In this document: positions 1-8,217 of the stretch, one piece after another
How the letters are laid out: each line of letters begins with the position of its first letter
How positions within the stretch are numbered: the first letter of the stretch is position 1
Assembly (NCBI RefSeq): GCF_042683665.1
Contig: NZ_JBHUOO010000023.1
Direction: 5' to 3' (one strand)
Length of the DNA: 64,000 nt
From: Leeuwenhoekiella polynyae
GTDB taxonomy: Bacteria > Bacteroidota > Bacteroidia > Flavobacteriales > Flavobacteriaceae
Notes under the pieces: generated by a model
Databases searched by the model: none
What the model was told of the DNA's origin: nothing
What the model saw: the letters and a program-made list of their open reading frames with translations, nothing else
Made by a program: the position numbers and the translations under genes

Positions 1-1
1 T

Positions 2-199
2 AGACCAGATCGTAAGATTTCTACTGCAATGAAGTGGTTGATTAGCTTTTCAAGAAAGCGTAATGAAAAATCGATGGCTTCTAAATTAGCTGCAGAAGTA
101 TTAGCTGCTGCTAAAGAAGAAGGTGCTGCTGTTAAGAAGCGTACAGATACTCATAAGATGGCGGAAGCTAACAAAGCATTCTCTCACTTTAGATTCTAA
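2..199 (+). CDS. rpsG: 30S ribosomal protein S7, C-terminal part
   Basis: The window opens inside this gene, so only the last 65 residues are visible; they read in frame from base 2 to a TAA at 197-199. The basic helix-rich stretch with KWLISFSRKRN, then SKLAAEVLAAAKEEGAAVKKR and the end MAEANKAFSHFRF, is the typical C-terminus of S7, which nucleates assembly of the small-subunit head on 16S rRNA and contacts E-site tRNA. fusA follows after 6 nt, the usual str-operon order. The missing 5' part and rpsL should lie just upstream of the window. Confidence 0.95.
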   Translation, partial: RPDRKISTAMKWLISFSRKRNEKSMASKLAAEVLAAAKEEGAAVKKRTDTHKMAEANKAFSHFRF

Positions 200-205
200 A
201 AAAAA

Positions 206-2338
206 ATGGCACAAAGAGATTTAAAATTTACAAGAAATATAGGTATAGCTGCTCACATTGACGCTGGTAAAACAACGACAACAGAGCGTATACTTTATTA
301 TACTGGTGTGAGTCATAAAATAGGAGAAGTGCATGATGGTGCAGCTACTATGGATTGGATGGAGCAAGAGCAGGAGCGTGGTATAACCATTACTTCAGCT
401 GCTACAACCTGTACGTGGAAGTTTCCTATGGAAAATGCTCAGCCGCTTCCAGAGACTAAAGATTATAACTTCAATATTATTGACACTCCGGGACACGTTG
501 ATTTTACTGTAGAGGTAAACCGTTCTTTGCGTGTTCTTGATGGTTTAGTGTTCTTGTTTAGTGCAGTTGATGGTGTTGAGCCACAATCTGAAACAAACTG
601 GAGACTTGCAGATAATTACAAAGTGCCACGTATGGGCTTTGTAAATAAAATGGATCGTCAGGGATCTAACTTTCTTGAGGTTTGTAAGCAGGTAAAAGAA
701 ATGTTAGGTTCTAATGCAGTGCCTATTGTTTTGCCTATTGGTGATGAAGCGGACTTCAGAGGGATTATTGATCTTGTTAAGAATCGTGCTGTAGTGTGGC
801 ATGATGAGACTCAGGGTGCAACCTTTGATGTTGTTGAGATTCCTGAAGAAATGAAGGAGGAAGTGAAGATGTATCGTGGTATGCTAATCGAAGAGGTTGC
901 TGCTTATGATGAGAATTTACTTGAGAAATATATGGAAGATGAAGATTCTATTACTGAAGATGAAGTGCATGCTGCTCTTCGTGCTGCTGTAATGGATATG
1001 TCTATTATTCCAATGATTTGTGGTTCTGCCTTTAAAAACAAAGGTGTGCAGTTTTTATTGGATGCTGTATGTCGTTACTTGCCTTCTCCGATGGATAAGG
1101 ATGGTATTAAAGGAATTAATCCGGATACTGAGAAAGAAGAAATTCGTAAGCCAGATGTGACTGCTCCATTTGCTGCTCTTGCATTTAAAATTGCTACAGA
1201 TCCTTTCGTAGGTCGTTTAGCATTTTTCCGTAGCTACTCAGGTAGGCTGGAGGCTGGGTCTTATGTATTGAACAATCGTTCAGGAAATAAAGAGCGTATA
1301 TCTCGTATCTATCAAATGCATGCTAATAAGCAAAACGCAATTGACTTTATCGAAGCTGGAGATATAGGTGCTGCAGTAGGGTTTAAGGATATCAAGACTG
1401 GTGATACTTTATCTGATGAAAAGCATCCAATCGTTCTTGAAAGTATGGACTTTCCTGATCCTGTAATTGGTATTGCTGTTGAGCCTAAAACTAAGGCGGA
1501 TGTTGATAAGTTAGGTATGGCTTTAGCTAAATTAGCTGAAGAGGATCCTACTTTCCAGGTTCGTACAGACGAGGCCTCAGGTCAGACTATTATTTCTGGT
1601 ATGGGTGAGTTGCACTTAGATATTATTGTAGATCGTCTTAAGCGTGAGTTTAAGGTGGAAGTGAGTCAAGGTCAGCCACAAGTAGAGTATAAAGAAGCTA
1701 TTACAAGAGTTGCTGATCATAGAGAGGTTTACAAGAAGCAATCTGGTGGTCGTGGTAAATTTGCTGATATAGTGTTTACTCTAGAGCCTGCAGAAGAAGG
1801 CAAAGTAGGTCTTGAATTTGTGAATATGGTAAAAGGTGGTAACGTTCCTAAAGAATATATACCATCTGTAGAGAAAGGTTTTAAGGCTGCGATGATCAAT
1901 GGTCCTTTGGCTGGTTTTGAAGTTGATGCGATGAAAGTTACACTTAAGGATGGTTCTTTCCACCCTGTAGATTCTGATGCATTGTCTTTTGAGCTTGCTG
2001 CTAAAATGGGATTCAAGGCCGCTGCTAAAGCTGCTGGTGCTGTTGTGCTTGAACCTATAATGAAAGTTGAAGTTATTACTCCTGAAGAAAATATGGGTGA
2101 TATCGTAGGTGACCTTAACCGGCGTCGTGGTCAGATGAGTAGTATGGGTGACCGTGCTGGTGCAAAAGTTGTGAAAGCAACTGTACCATTGTCTGAAATG
2201 TTTGGTTATGTTACTACATTACGTACGCTTTCTTCTGGTCGTGCAACTTCTACTATGGAATTTTCACATTATGCAGAAACTCCTTCTAATGTATCGGAAG
2301 AAGTTATCGCTGCGGCAAAAGGAACTGCTAACGCTTAA
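206..2338 (+). CDS. fusA: Elongation factor G
   Basis: Translational GTPase that moves tRNA and mRNA through the ribosome and, with RRF, helps recycle it. At 710 residues it is full length for bacterial EF-G. The G-domain motifs are visible: G1 AHIDAGKT at about 16-23, G3 DTPGH at 93-97 and G4 NKMD at 147-150. Domains II-V follow, including a long domain IV around 480-600. It lies 6 nt after rpsG and 11 nt before rpsJ. No tuf gene follows, so the str genes run straight into the S10 cluster, a Bacteroidota arrangement. The ATG is preceded by a run of A and no Shine-Dalgarno sequence. Confidence 0.98.
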   Translation: MAQRDLKFTRNIGIAAHIDAGKTTTTERILYYTGVSHKIGEVHDGAATMDWMEQEQERGITITSAATTCTWKFPMENAQPLPETKDYNFNIIDTPGHVDFTVEVNRSLRVLDGLVFLFSAVDGVEPQSETNWRLADNYKVPRMGFVNKMDRQGSNFLEVCKQVKEMLGSNAVPIVLPIGDEADFRGIIDLVKNRAVVWHDETQGATFDVVEIPEEMKEEVKMYRGMLIEEVAAYDENLLEKYMEDEDSITEDEVHAALRAAVMDMSIIPMICGSAFKNKGVQFLLDAVCRYLPSPMDKDGIKGINPDTEKEEIRKPDVTAPFAALAFKIATDPFVGRLAFFRSYSGRLEAGSYVLNNRSGNKERISRIYQMHANKQNAIDFIEAGDIGAAVGFKDIKTGDTLSDEKHPIVLESMDFPDPVIGIAVEPKTKADVDKLGMALAKLAEEDPTFQVRTDEASGQTIISGMGELHLDIIVDRLKREFKVEVSQGQPQVEYKEAITRVADHREVYKKQSGGRGKFADIVFTLEPAEEGKVGLEFVNMVKGGNVPKEYIPSVEKGFKAAMINGPLAGFEVDAMKVTLKDGSFHPVDSDALSFELAAKMGFKAAAKAAGAVVLEPIMKVEVITPEENMGDIVGDLNRRRGQMSSMGDRAGAKVVKATVPLSEMFGYVTTLRTLSSGRATSTMEFSHYAETPSNVSEEVIAAAKGTANA

Positions 2339-2349
2339 TTTACTAAGAA

Positions 2350-2655
2350 ATGAGTCAGAAAATCAGAATAAAACTTAAATCTTACGATCATAACTTAGTA
2401 GATAAGTCTGCTGAAAAAATCGTAAAAACGGTAAAAAGTACCGGTGCTGTAGTAACTGGGCCAATCCCACTACCTACTCACAAAAAAATCTTTACAGTAT
2501 TGCGTTCTCCACACGTAAACAAGAAATCTCGTGAGCAGTTTGAGCTTAGCTCTTATAAGCGCTTACTTGATATTTACAGTTCATCTTCAAAAACCATTGA
2601 TGCGTTAATGAAGCTTGAATTGCCTAGTGGGGTTGAAGTAGAGATTAAAGTATAG
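2350..2655 (+). CDS. rpsJ: 30S ribosomal protein S10
   Basis: S10 of the small-subunit head; in enterobacteria it also acts in transcription antitermination as NusE. The 101-residue length is normal, and the sequence has the conserved start KIRIKLKSYDHNLVDKSAEK and the GPIPLPTHKKIFTVLRSPHVNKKSREQFE loop region. It starts 11 nt after fusA and is followed by a 157-nt structured spacer before rplC, unlike the tight spacing elsewhere in the array. S10 is therefore grouped with fusA, and the L3-L4 group may have its own control point. Confidence 0.98.
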   Translation: MSQKIRIKLKSYDHNLVDKSAEKIVKTVKSTGAVVTGPIPLPTHKKIFTVLRSPHVNKKSREQFELSSYKRLLDIYSSSSKTIDALMKLELPSGVEVEIKV

Positions 2656-2812
2656 TTTGATTTCCGCATAGCGGAATAAACATGTCCTAAGCTGCGGGCG
2701 AGGGAAAAACGGATAAAAATACATTCAGGGTCGAACGTATTTTGACCCTGTTTTATTTCGGCGAAAGCCAAACAATAAATAAGTAAACTAGTAATAATCA
2801 ATATTAATTAAT
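2656..2812 (+). promoter_or_regulatory. Structured leader between rpsJ and rplC, candidate ribosomal-protein autoregulation site
   Basis: This 157-nt spacer contains clear inverted repeats. One hairpin pairs TTCCGC (2662-2667) with GCGGAA (2671-2676). Near the 3' end CAGGGTC (2726-2732) pairs with GACCCTG (2744-2750), followed by TTTTATTT, which resembles a terminator. AAAATAC (2716-2722) can instead pair with GTATTTT (2737-2743). The second pairing encloses the first arm of the terminator-like stem and ends exactly where its second arm begins, so the two 7-bp stems probably compete. The layout suggests an attenuator before rplC-rplD; L4 control of the S10 operon is known in enterobacteria, but which protein acts here is inference. 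Confidence 0.5.
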
Positions 2813-3424
2813 ATGTCTGGGTTAATTGGAAAAAAAGTAGGTATGACCAGCATCTTTGACGAGAATGGGAAGAACATTCCTTGTACTGTGATCGAAGCAG
2901 GTCCCTGCGTTGTTACCCAAGTCAGAACCGAAGAGGTTGACGGGTATAGTGCCCTTCAGTTAGGTTTCGATGACGCAAAGACTGCAAATAAAGCTGCTCA
3001 AGGTCACGCCAAGAAAGCAGGTACAGTTGCAAAGCGCAAAGTTGTCGAATTCCAAGAATTTGAAGGTGAGTACAAATTAGGAGATGCAGTAACTGTAGAA
3101 GTCTTTAAAGAAGGTCAGTTTGTAGATATAGCTGGTACTTCTAAAGGTAAAGGTTTTCAAGGTGTAGTAAAGCGTCATGGATTTGGTGGTGTAGGTCAGT
3201 CTACCCACGGCCAGCATAACCGTTTGAGAGCGCCTGGTTCTATCGGTGCGGCATCTTATCCTGCTCGTGTATTTAAAGGTATGCGTATGGCTGGTCAAAT
3301 GGGAAATGAGCGAGTAAAAGTTCAAAATTTAAGAGTTTTAAAAGTGGTTGCTGAAAAGAACCTGCTTGTGGTGAAAGGTTGTGTGCCAGGTCACAAAAAT
3401 TCTTATGTAATTATTGAGAGATAA
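2813..3424 (+). CDS. rplC: 50S ribosomal protein L3
   Basis: L3 binds 23S rRNA near the peptidyl-transferase centre and is needed early in large-subunit assembly. The 203-residue length is normal. Signature segments are the start MSGLIGKKVGMTSIFDENG and the central GTSKGKGFQGVVKRHGFGG with GQSTHGQHNRLRAPGSIG, the extension that reaches toward the catalytic centre. It is preceded by the structured spacer at 2656-2812. Its stop codon overlaps the rplD start by one base (TAATG), pointing to translational coupling. Confidence 0.98.
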   Translation: MSGLIGKKVGMTSIFDENGKNIPCTVIEAGPCVVTQVRTEEVDGYSALQLGFDDAKTANKAAQGHAKKAGTVAKRKVVEFQEFEGEYKLGDAVTVEVFKEGQFVDIAGTSKGKGFQGVVKRHGFGGVGQSTHGQHNRLRAPGSIGAASYPARVFKGMRMAGQMGNERVKVQNLRVLKVVAEKNLLVVKGCVPGHKNSYVIIER

Positions 3425-4053
3425 TGAAAGTAGCAGTAGTTGATATCAAAGGAAAAGAAATAGGAAGAGAGGCAAACCTTTCTGACGCTATTTTTGCAAT
3501 AGAGCCTAATGACCATGCTATTTATTTAGATGTAAAGCAGCACCTTGCTAATAAAAGACAAGGTACGCACAAATCTAAAGAGCGTGCAGAGATCGCAGGT
3601 AGTACACGTAAGATAAAGAAACAAAAAGGTACGGGTACAGCTCGTGCTGGTAGTATCAAGTCTGGTGTGTTTAAAGGTGGTGGTAGAATGTTTGGTCCTA
3701 GACCTCGTAATTATTCATTCAAATTGAATAAAGGTCTTAAGCGTTTAGCGCGCCGTTCTGCTCTTACGTTGAAAGCAAATGATAAAGCAATTTTGGTAGT
3801 TGAGGATTTCAATTTTGATACCCCAAAAACTAAGGATTTTGTTGACGTTGTAAAAGCCTTGGGCTTAGATAATAAAAAGTCTTTGTTTGTGTTGGGCGCT
3901 TCAAATAATAATGTATATTTGTCGTCACGCAATTTGAAGACCTCTGAGGTTGTAATGAGTTCAGAATTAAGCACTTACAAAATTATGAATGCAAATAATG
4001 TAGTGTTTTTGGAAGGATCTCTAGAAGAAATTGAGCAAACTTTAAGTAAGTAA
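3424..4053 (+). CDS. rplD: 50S ribosomal protein L4
   Basis: L4 lines the nascent-peptide exit tunnel and in enterobacteria also represses the S10 operon. At 209 residues it is full length. The tunnel loop is recognisable in the basic GTGTARAGSIKSGVFKGGGRMFGPRPRNY region at about 72-100, followed by the globular C-terminal half. The ATG overlaps the rplC stop by one base, and rplW follows after 4 nt. If the rpsJ-rplC spacer is an autoregulatory leader, L4 is the first candidate ligand by analogy. Confidence 0.97.
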   Translation: MKVAVVDIKGKEIGREANLSDAIFAIEPNDHAIYLDVKQHLANKRQGTHKSKERAEIAGSTRKIKKQKGTGTARAGSIKSGVFKGGGRMFGPRPRNYSFKLNKGLKRLARRSALTLKANDKAILVVEDFNFDTPKTKDFVDVVKALGLDNKKSLFVLGASNNNVYLSSRNLKTSEVVMSSELSTYKIMNANNVVFLEGSLEEIEQTLSK

Positions 4054-4057
4054 CAAC

Positions 4058-4348
4058 ATGAGTATTTTAATAAAACCCGTGATTACCGAAAAAGCTACAT
4101 CGGATAGTGAGCTTAACAGCCGTTATACCTTTGAAGTAAATCCCGGTTCGAATAAGATCGAAATTAAAAACGCTGTAGAGGCGACTTATGGTGTTTCGGT
4201 AATTAAAGTAAGAACAATGAACGTTCGCCCAGATCGTAATACCAAGTTTACAAAATCTGGTATGATCACTGGTAAAACAAAAGGCTTTAAGAAAGCTATT
4301 GTACAGGTGGCGGAAGGTGATGTGATTGATTTTTATAGTAACATTTAA
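4058..4348 (+). CDS. rplW: 50S ribosomal protein L23
   Basis: L23 sits at the exit of the ribosomal tunnel and is the docking site for trigger factor and SRP (Ffh is encoded at 28676). The 96-residue protein starts with the conserved ILIKPVITEKAT and contains YTFEVNPGSNKIEIKNAVEATYGV followed by VRTMNVRPDR. It lies 4 nt after rplD and 9 nt before rplB, within the continuous S10 gene string. Confidence 0.97.
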   Translation: MSILIKPVITEKATSDSELNSRYTFEVNPGSNKIEIKNAVEATYGVSVIKVRTMNVRPDRNTKFTKSGMITGKTKGFKKAIVQVAEGDVIDFYSNI

Positions 4349-4357
4349 GACAAACAA

Positions 4358-5182
4358 ATGTCAGTAAGAAAATTAAAACCGATCACTCCAGGACAGCGAT
4401 TTAGAGTAGTTAATGGGTTTGACGCCATTACTACTGATAAGCCGGAAAAAAGCCTATTGGCTCCGATTAAAAAATCTGGAGGGAGAAACAGTCAAGGAAA
4501 AATGACCATGCGCTATAAAGGTGGTGGTCATAAAAAACGCTATCGCGTTATTGATTTTAAAAGAAATAAAGAAGGTGTTCCTGCTACTGTAGCGAGCATT
4601 GAGTATGATCCTAATCGTACTGCTTTTATTGCGCTTTTGAATTATCAAGACGGAGAGAAGCGTTACATTATTGCGCCAAATGGTTTGCAGGTAGATCAGA
4701 ATGTTGTTTCTGGATCTGGTTCGGCTCCTGAAATAGGGAACGCTATGCCTTTGTCTGATATCCCATTAGGTACTATTATTTCTTGTATAGAATTACGTCC
4801 GGGGCAAGGAGCTATTATGGCTCGTAGTGCTGGGGCGTTTGCGCAGTTAATGGCTCGTGACGGAAAATTTGCAACTGTTAAGTTGCCTTCTGGTGAAACA
4901 AGATTGATTCTTGCTAACTGCATGGCTACTATAGGTGCAGTTTCTAACAGTGATCATCAGCTTATCGTTTCTGGTAAGGCTGGTAGAAAGCGTTGGTTAG
5001 GTAGGCGTCCACGTACAAGACCGGTTGTAATGAACCCTGTTGATCACCCAATGGGTGGTGGTGAAGGTCGTGCTTCTGGAGGTCACCCACGTTCTAGAAA
5101 CGGTATACCTGCTAAAGGTTACAGAACCCGTACTAAGACGAAAGCGAGTAATAAATATATTGTAGAACGTAGAAAGAAATAA
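4358..5182 (+). CDS. rplB: 50S ribosomal protein L2
   Basis: L2 is a primary 23S rRNA-binding protein required for subunit association and peptidyl-transferase activity. The 274-residue length is typical. Landmarks are GGRNSQGKMTMRYKGGGHK near the N-terminus and the highly conserved NPVDHPMGGGEGRASGGHPRSRNG near 227-248, which holds the histidine close to the catalytic centre. The gene lies between rplW (9 nt) and rpsS (6 nt). Confidence 0.98.
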   Translation: MSVRKLKPITPGQRFRVVNGFDAITTDKPEKSLLAPIKKSGGRNSQGKMTMRYKGGGHKKRYRVIDFKRNKEGVPATVASIEYDPNRTAFIALLNYQDGEKRYIIAPNGLQVDQNVVSGSGSAPEIGNAMPLSDIPLGTIISCIELRPGQGAIMARSAGAFAQLMARDGKFATVKLPSGETRLILANCMATIGAVSNSDHQLIVSGKAGRKRWLGRRPRTRPVVMNPVDHPMGGGEGRASGGHPRSRNGIPAKGYRTRTKTKASNKYIVERRKK

Positions 5183-5188
5183 TAAGAT

Positions 5189-5467
5189 ATGGCACGTTCA
5201 TTAAAAAAAGGACCTTACGTTCACTATAAATTAGAGCAAAAAGTTGCTGCTAATGTAGAGGCTAATAAAAAGACAGTAATCAAGACTTGGTCAAGAGCTT
5301 CAATGATTACTCCAGATTTCGTTGGTCAAACTATAGCTGTTCATAACGGTCGCCAGTTTGTTCCGGTTTATGTAACAGAGAACATGGTGGGTCATAAGTT
5401 AGGAGAATTTTCACCAACACGATCTTTTAGAGGTCATGTGGGGTCAAAAAATAAAGGTAAAAAATAA
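5189..5467 (+). CDS. rpsS: 30S ribosomal protein S19
   Basis: S19 binds 16S rRNA in the small-subunit head with S13 and contacts bridges to the large subunit. The 92-residue protein has the standard MARSLKKGPYV start, KTWSRASMITPDFVGQTIAVHNG in the middle and the signature VGHKLGEFSPTRSFRGH near the C-terminus. Spacing is 6 nt from rplB and 8 nt to rplV. Confidence 0.98.
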   Translation: MARSLKKGPYVHYKLEQKVAANVEANKKTVIKTWSRASMITPDFVGQTIAVHNGRQFVPVYVTENMVGHKLGEFSPTRSFRGHVGSKNKGKK

Positions 5468-5475
5468 TTGAAGCT

Positions 5476-5886
5476 ATGGGAGTTCGTAAAAAAGAAAGAG
5501 CAGAGCAGAGAAAAGAGGCTAAGAAAACTGTAGCCTTTGCAAAACTGAACAACTGCCCTACTTCTCCTCGTAAGATGCGCTTAGTTGCAGATCTTGTACG
5601 TGGTCAGAAAGTAGAAAAGGCGCTTCAAATATTAAAATTTAGTAATAAAGAGGCTTCTCGTCGTGTAGAAAAGTTGGTTCTTTCTGCTATTTCAAACTGG
5701 CAAGAGAAAAACGAGGATGCGAATATTGAAGATGCTGATTTAGTTGTTAAAGAGATCCGTGTAGATGGAGGGAGTATGTTGAAAAGACTTCGTCCGGCAC
5801 CACAAGGTCGCGCACATAGAATAAGAAAACGCAGCAACCACGTTACAGTTGTGCTTGGTGCTAAAGATAACACACAAAGCAAATAA
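5476..5886 (+). CDS. rplV: 50S ribosomal protein L22
   Basis: L22 forms part of the exit-tunnel constriction together with L4. The product is 136 residues, longer than the roughly 110 of E. coli because of a basic N-terminal extension (RKKERAEQRKEAKKTVAFA). The core begins at KLNNCPTSPRKMRLVADLVRG. The beta-hairpin that reaches into the tunnel is the segment containing GGSMLKRLRPAPQGRAHRI. rpsC starts 3 nt downstream. Confidence 0.97.
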   Translation: MGVRKKERAEQRKEAKKTVAFAKLNNCPTSPRKMRLVADLVRGQKVEKALQILKFSNKEASRRVEKLVLSAISNWQEKNEDANIEDADLVVKEIRVDGGSMLKRLRPAPQGRAHRIRKRSNHVTVVLGAKDNTQSK

Positions 5887-5889
5887 TAA

Positions 5890-6606
5890 ATGGGACAGAA
5901 GACAAATCCAATCGGGAATCGCCTAGGTATTATCAGAGGATGGGAATCTAACTGGTATGGTGGTAACGACTACGGTGATAAACTTGCCGAAGACGATAAG
6001 ATTAGAAAGTATATTCACGCTCGTTTATCTAAAGCTAGTGTGTCTAGAGTAATTATTGAGCGTACGCTTAAGCTTGTAACCGTTACTATCACTACTGCTC
6101 GTCCTGGTATCATTATCGGGAAAGGTGGTCAAGAGGTAGACAAGTTGAAAGAGGAACTTAAACAAATTACAGATAAGGAGGTTCAGATCAATATCTTTGA
6201 GATTAAACGTCCAGAACTTGACGCATTTTTGGTTGCTTCCTCAGTAGCCCGTCAAATTGAAAATCGTATCTCATATCGTCGTGCTACTAAAATGGCAATT
6301 GCGGCTGCAATGCGTATGAATGCAGAAGGTATTAAGATACAGATTTCAGGTCGTTTGAATGGTGCTGAAATGGCGCGTTCAGAATCTTATAAAGATGGTC
6401 GTATTCCATTATCAACATTCAGAGCTGATATAGACTATGCTTTGGTAGAAGCTCACACTACTTATGGTAGATTGGGTATTAAAGTGTGGATTATGAAAGG
6501 TGAGGTTTACGGTAAAAGAGAATTATCTCCTTTAGTAGGTCTTGCTAAGAAGCAAGGAAAGGGCGGTCGTGGATCTGGTGCTCCAAAATCACGTCGTAGA
6601 AAGTAA
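5890..6606 (+). CDS. rpsC: 30S ribosomal protein S3
   Basis: S3 is part of the mRNA entry site and has helicase-associated activity with S4 and S5. The 238-residue protein has the expected MGQKTNPIGNRLGI start, a type II KH domain with the GKGG loop at residues 77-80, and the C-terminal S3 domain containing ISGRLNGAEMARSE and GVKVWI-like GIKVWIMKGEVYG. A short basic tail ends the protein. It lies 3 nt after rplV and 19 nt before rplP. Confidence 0.98.
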   Translation: MGQKTNPIGNRLGIIRGWESNWYGGNDYGDKLAEDDKIRKYIHARLSKASVSRVIIERTLKLVTVTITTARPGIIIGKGGQEVDKLKEELKQITDKEVQINIFEIKRPELDAFLVASSVARQIENRISYRRATKMAIAAAMRMNAEGIKIQISGRLNGAEMARSESYKDGRIPLSTFRADIDYALVEAHTTYGRLGIKVWIMKGEVYGKRELSPLVGLAKKQGKGGRGSGAPKSRRRK

Positions 6607-6625
6607 TTTTTTAAAGTAAAACAAG

Positions 6626-7048
6626 ATGTTACAGCCTAAAAAGACAAAATTCCGTAAGCAACAGAAGGGTCGTATGAAAGGTAATGCCGGAAGAGGGCAT
6701 CAGCTTTCTAATGGTACTTTTGGTATCAAATCATTAGATTCCAACTTTCTTACGTCAAGACAAATAGAAGCTGCACGTATTGCTGCCACACGTTTTATGA
6801 AGCGTGAGGGTTCGTTATGGATTAGAATATTTCCTGATAAGCCTATCACAAAGAAGCCTCTTGAGGTACGTATGGGTAAAGGTAAAGGTGCTGTTGAGTA
6901 TTGGGCAGCTGTCGTTAAACCTGGCAGAATGCTTTTTGAGATAGGAGGTGTTGCTGAGCCTGTAGCGCGTGAGGCGTTACGTTTAGCTGCTCAGAAGCTT
7001 CCGGTTAGAACAAAATATGTAGTGGCTCGGGATTATCAAGCTGACTAA
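6626..7048 (+). CDS. rplP: 50S ribosomal protein L16
   Basis: L16 organises the A-site region of the large subunit and is needed late in assembly. The 140-residue product starts MLQPKKTKFRKQQKGRMKG and has FGIKSLDSNFLTSRQIEAAR and the conserved RIFPDKPITKKPLEVRMGKGKG loop that approaches the tRNA acceptor stem. The C-terminus EALRLAAQKLPVRTKYV is also standard. It is followed by rpmC after 11 nt. Confidence 0.98.
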   Translation: MLQPKKTKFRKQQKGRMKGNAGRGHQLSNGTFGIKSLDSNFLTSRQIEAARIAATRFMKREGSLWIRIFPDKPITKKPLEVRMGKGKGAVEYWAAVVKPGRMLFEIGGVAEPVAREALRLAAQKLPVRTKYVVARDYQAD

Positions 7049-7059
7049 ATTCTAGAAAA

Positions 7060-7251
7060 ATGAAACAATCAGAAGTAAAAGAACTATCTGTAGCAGAATT
7101 ACAGGAAGAGTTAGTAAAAGCTAAGAGAGCTTATTCAGACTTAAAAATGGCTCACGCTATTTCTCCTTTGGAAAATCCCATTCAGCTTAGAGGTCTAAGA
7201 AGATCTGTAGCGCGTATTGCTACTGAGCTTACAAAACGAGAATTACAATAA
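7060..7251 (+). CDS. rpmC: 50S ribosomal protein L29
   Basis: Small two-helix large-subunit protein near the tunnel exit, adjacent to L23. The 63-residue product has the L29 pattern: VKELSVAELQEELVKAKRAYSDLKMAHAIS, a proline-containing turn (LENPIQLRGLRRSVARI) and the second helix ending TELTKREL. The stop codon at 7249-7251 shares a base with an ATG at 7251, the alternative start of rpsQ. Confidence 0.97.
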   Translation: MKQSEVKELSVAELQEELVKAKRAYSDLKMAHAISPLENPIQLRGLRRSVARIATELTKRELQ

Positions 7252-7262
7252 TGCTGCTTAAG

Positions 7263-7520
7263 ATGGAAAAAAGAAATTTAAGAAAAGAACGTATAGGTGT
7301 CGTTACCAGTAATAAAATGCAGAAATCTATCGTGGTTTCTGAGGTTAAGAAAGTAAAACACCCTATGTATGGTAAGTTCGTTTTAAAAACGAAAAAATAC
7401 GTAGCACACGACGAGCAAAATGACTGCAATATTGGAGATACAGTAAAGATCATGGAAACTAGACCTTTAAGTAAATCTAAGAGTTGGAGACTTGTAGAAA
7501 TCATTGAAAGAGCTAAGTAA
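7263..7520 (+). CDS. rpsQ: 30S ribosomal protein S17
   Basis: S17 is an early-binding OB-fold protein of the small-subunit body. I chose the ATG at 7263 (85 residues, MEKRNLRKERIGVVTSNKMQ), because that is where family similarity starts. An in-frame ATG at 7251 would add only MLLK and overlaps the rpmC stop (TAATG), so coupled initiation there is possible. Conserved segments are KSIVVSEVKKVKHPMYGKF, HDEQNDCNIGDTVKIMETRPLSKSKSWRLVEI. rplN follows after 2 nt. Confidence 0.95.
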   Translation: MEKRNLRKERIGVVTSNKMQKSIVVSEVKKVKHPMYGKFVLKTKKYVAHDEQNDCNIGDTVKIMETRPLSKSKSWRLVEIIERAK

Positions 7521-7522
7521 TT

Positions 7523-7891
7523 ATGTTACAACAAGAATCAAGATTAAGAGTAGCTGACAACACCGGGGCAAAAGAAGTTTTGACTATCCGCGTGTTAGGT
7601 GGTACAAAGAGAAGATATGCTTCTGTAGGTGATAAGATTGTTGTTTCTGTAAAAGATGCAACTCCAAACGGCCAAGTTAAAAAAGGAGCTGTTTCTACTG
7701 CGGTAGTTGTGCGTACACGTAAAGAAGTGCGTCGTCCTGACGGATCTTATATCCGTTTTGATGATAATGCTTGTGTACTTTTAAATGCTCAGGGAGAGAT
7801 GCGCGGTACTCGTGTATTTGGTCCTGTAGCAAGAGAGCTTCGTGAGAAACAATTCATGAAGATTGTATCATTAGCGCCTGAGGTGCTTTAA
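7523..7891 (+). CDS. rplN: 50S ribosomal protein L14
   Basis: L14 lies at the subunit interface and forms bridges to the small subunit, next to L19 and L3. At 122 residues it is exactly the usual length. It shows the conserved MLQQESRLRVADNTGAKEVL start, the TRKEVRRPDGSYIRFDDNACVL segment and the C-terminal GTRVFGPVARELREKQFMKIVSLAPEVL. Spacing is 2 nt from rpsQ and 12 nt to rplX. Confidence 0.98.
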   Translation: MLQQESRLRVADNTGAKEVLTIRVLGGTKRRYASVGDKIVVSVKDATPNGQVKKGAVSTAVVVRTRKEVRRPDGSYIRFDDNACVLLNAQGEMRGTRVFGPVARELREKQFMKIVSLAPEVL

Positions 7892-7903
7892 TACAGTATT
7901 AAA

Positions 7904-8215
7904 ATGACAAAGCTTAAAATAAAAGTTGGAGATACCGTTCGTGTTACTGCAGGTGATCATAAAGGTCAGGAAGGTAAGGTGCAACGTGTATTTAAAGATA
8001 AGAACAAAGCGATCGTTGAAGGGATTAATTTGGTTTCTAAACACGAGAAGCCAAGTGCTTCAAATCCTCAAGGTGGTATCGCAAAGAAAGAAGCTGCTTT
8101 ACATATTTCTAACCTGTCATTAGTTGACGGTAATGGTGATGCTACTCGTGTAGGTTATCGTGTAGAAGGTGATAAGAAAGTGCGTTTTTCTAAAAAATCA
8201 AATGAAGTAATTTAG
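7904..8215 (+). CDS. rplX: 50S ribosomal protein L24
   Basis: L24 is an assembly-initiator protein of the large subunit carrying a KOW motif. The 103-residue product shows VGDTVRVTAGDHKGQEGKVQRVF (KOW, about residues 7-30), then VEGINLVSKHEKPSASNPQGGI and the basic end VGYRVEGDKKVRFSKKSNEVI. rplE begins 2 nt after the stop. An overlapping frame at 7926 is only a shadow of this gene. Confidence 0.97.
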   Translation: MTKLKIKVGDTVRVTAGDHKGQEGKVQRVFKDKNKAIVEGINLVSKHEKPSASNPQGGIAKKEAALHISNLSLVDGNGDATRVGYRVEGDKKVRFSKKSNEVI

Positions 8216-8217
8216 TT

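Noticed and set aside
1729..2016. 95-aa ORF on the minus strand inside fusA
   Set aside because: It is antisense to a conserved gene, has no family resemblance and mirrors the codon periodicity of fusA.
4067..4357. 96-aa minus-strand ORF over rplW
   Set aside because: Exact shadow of rplW; composition is unlike a real protein.
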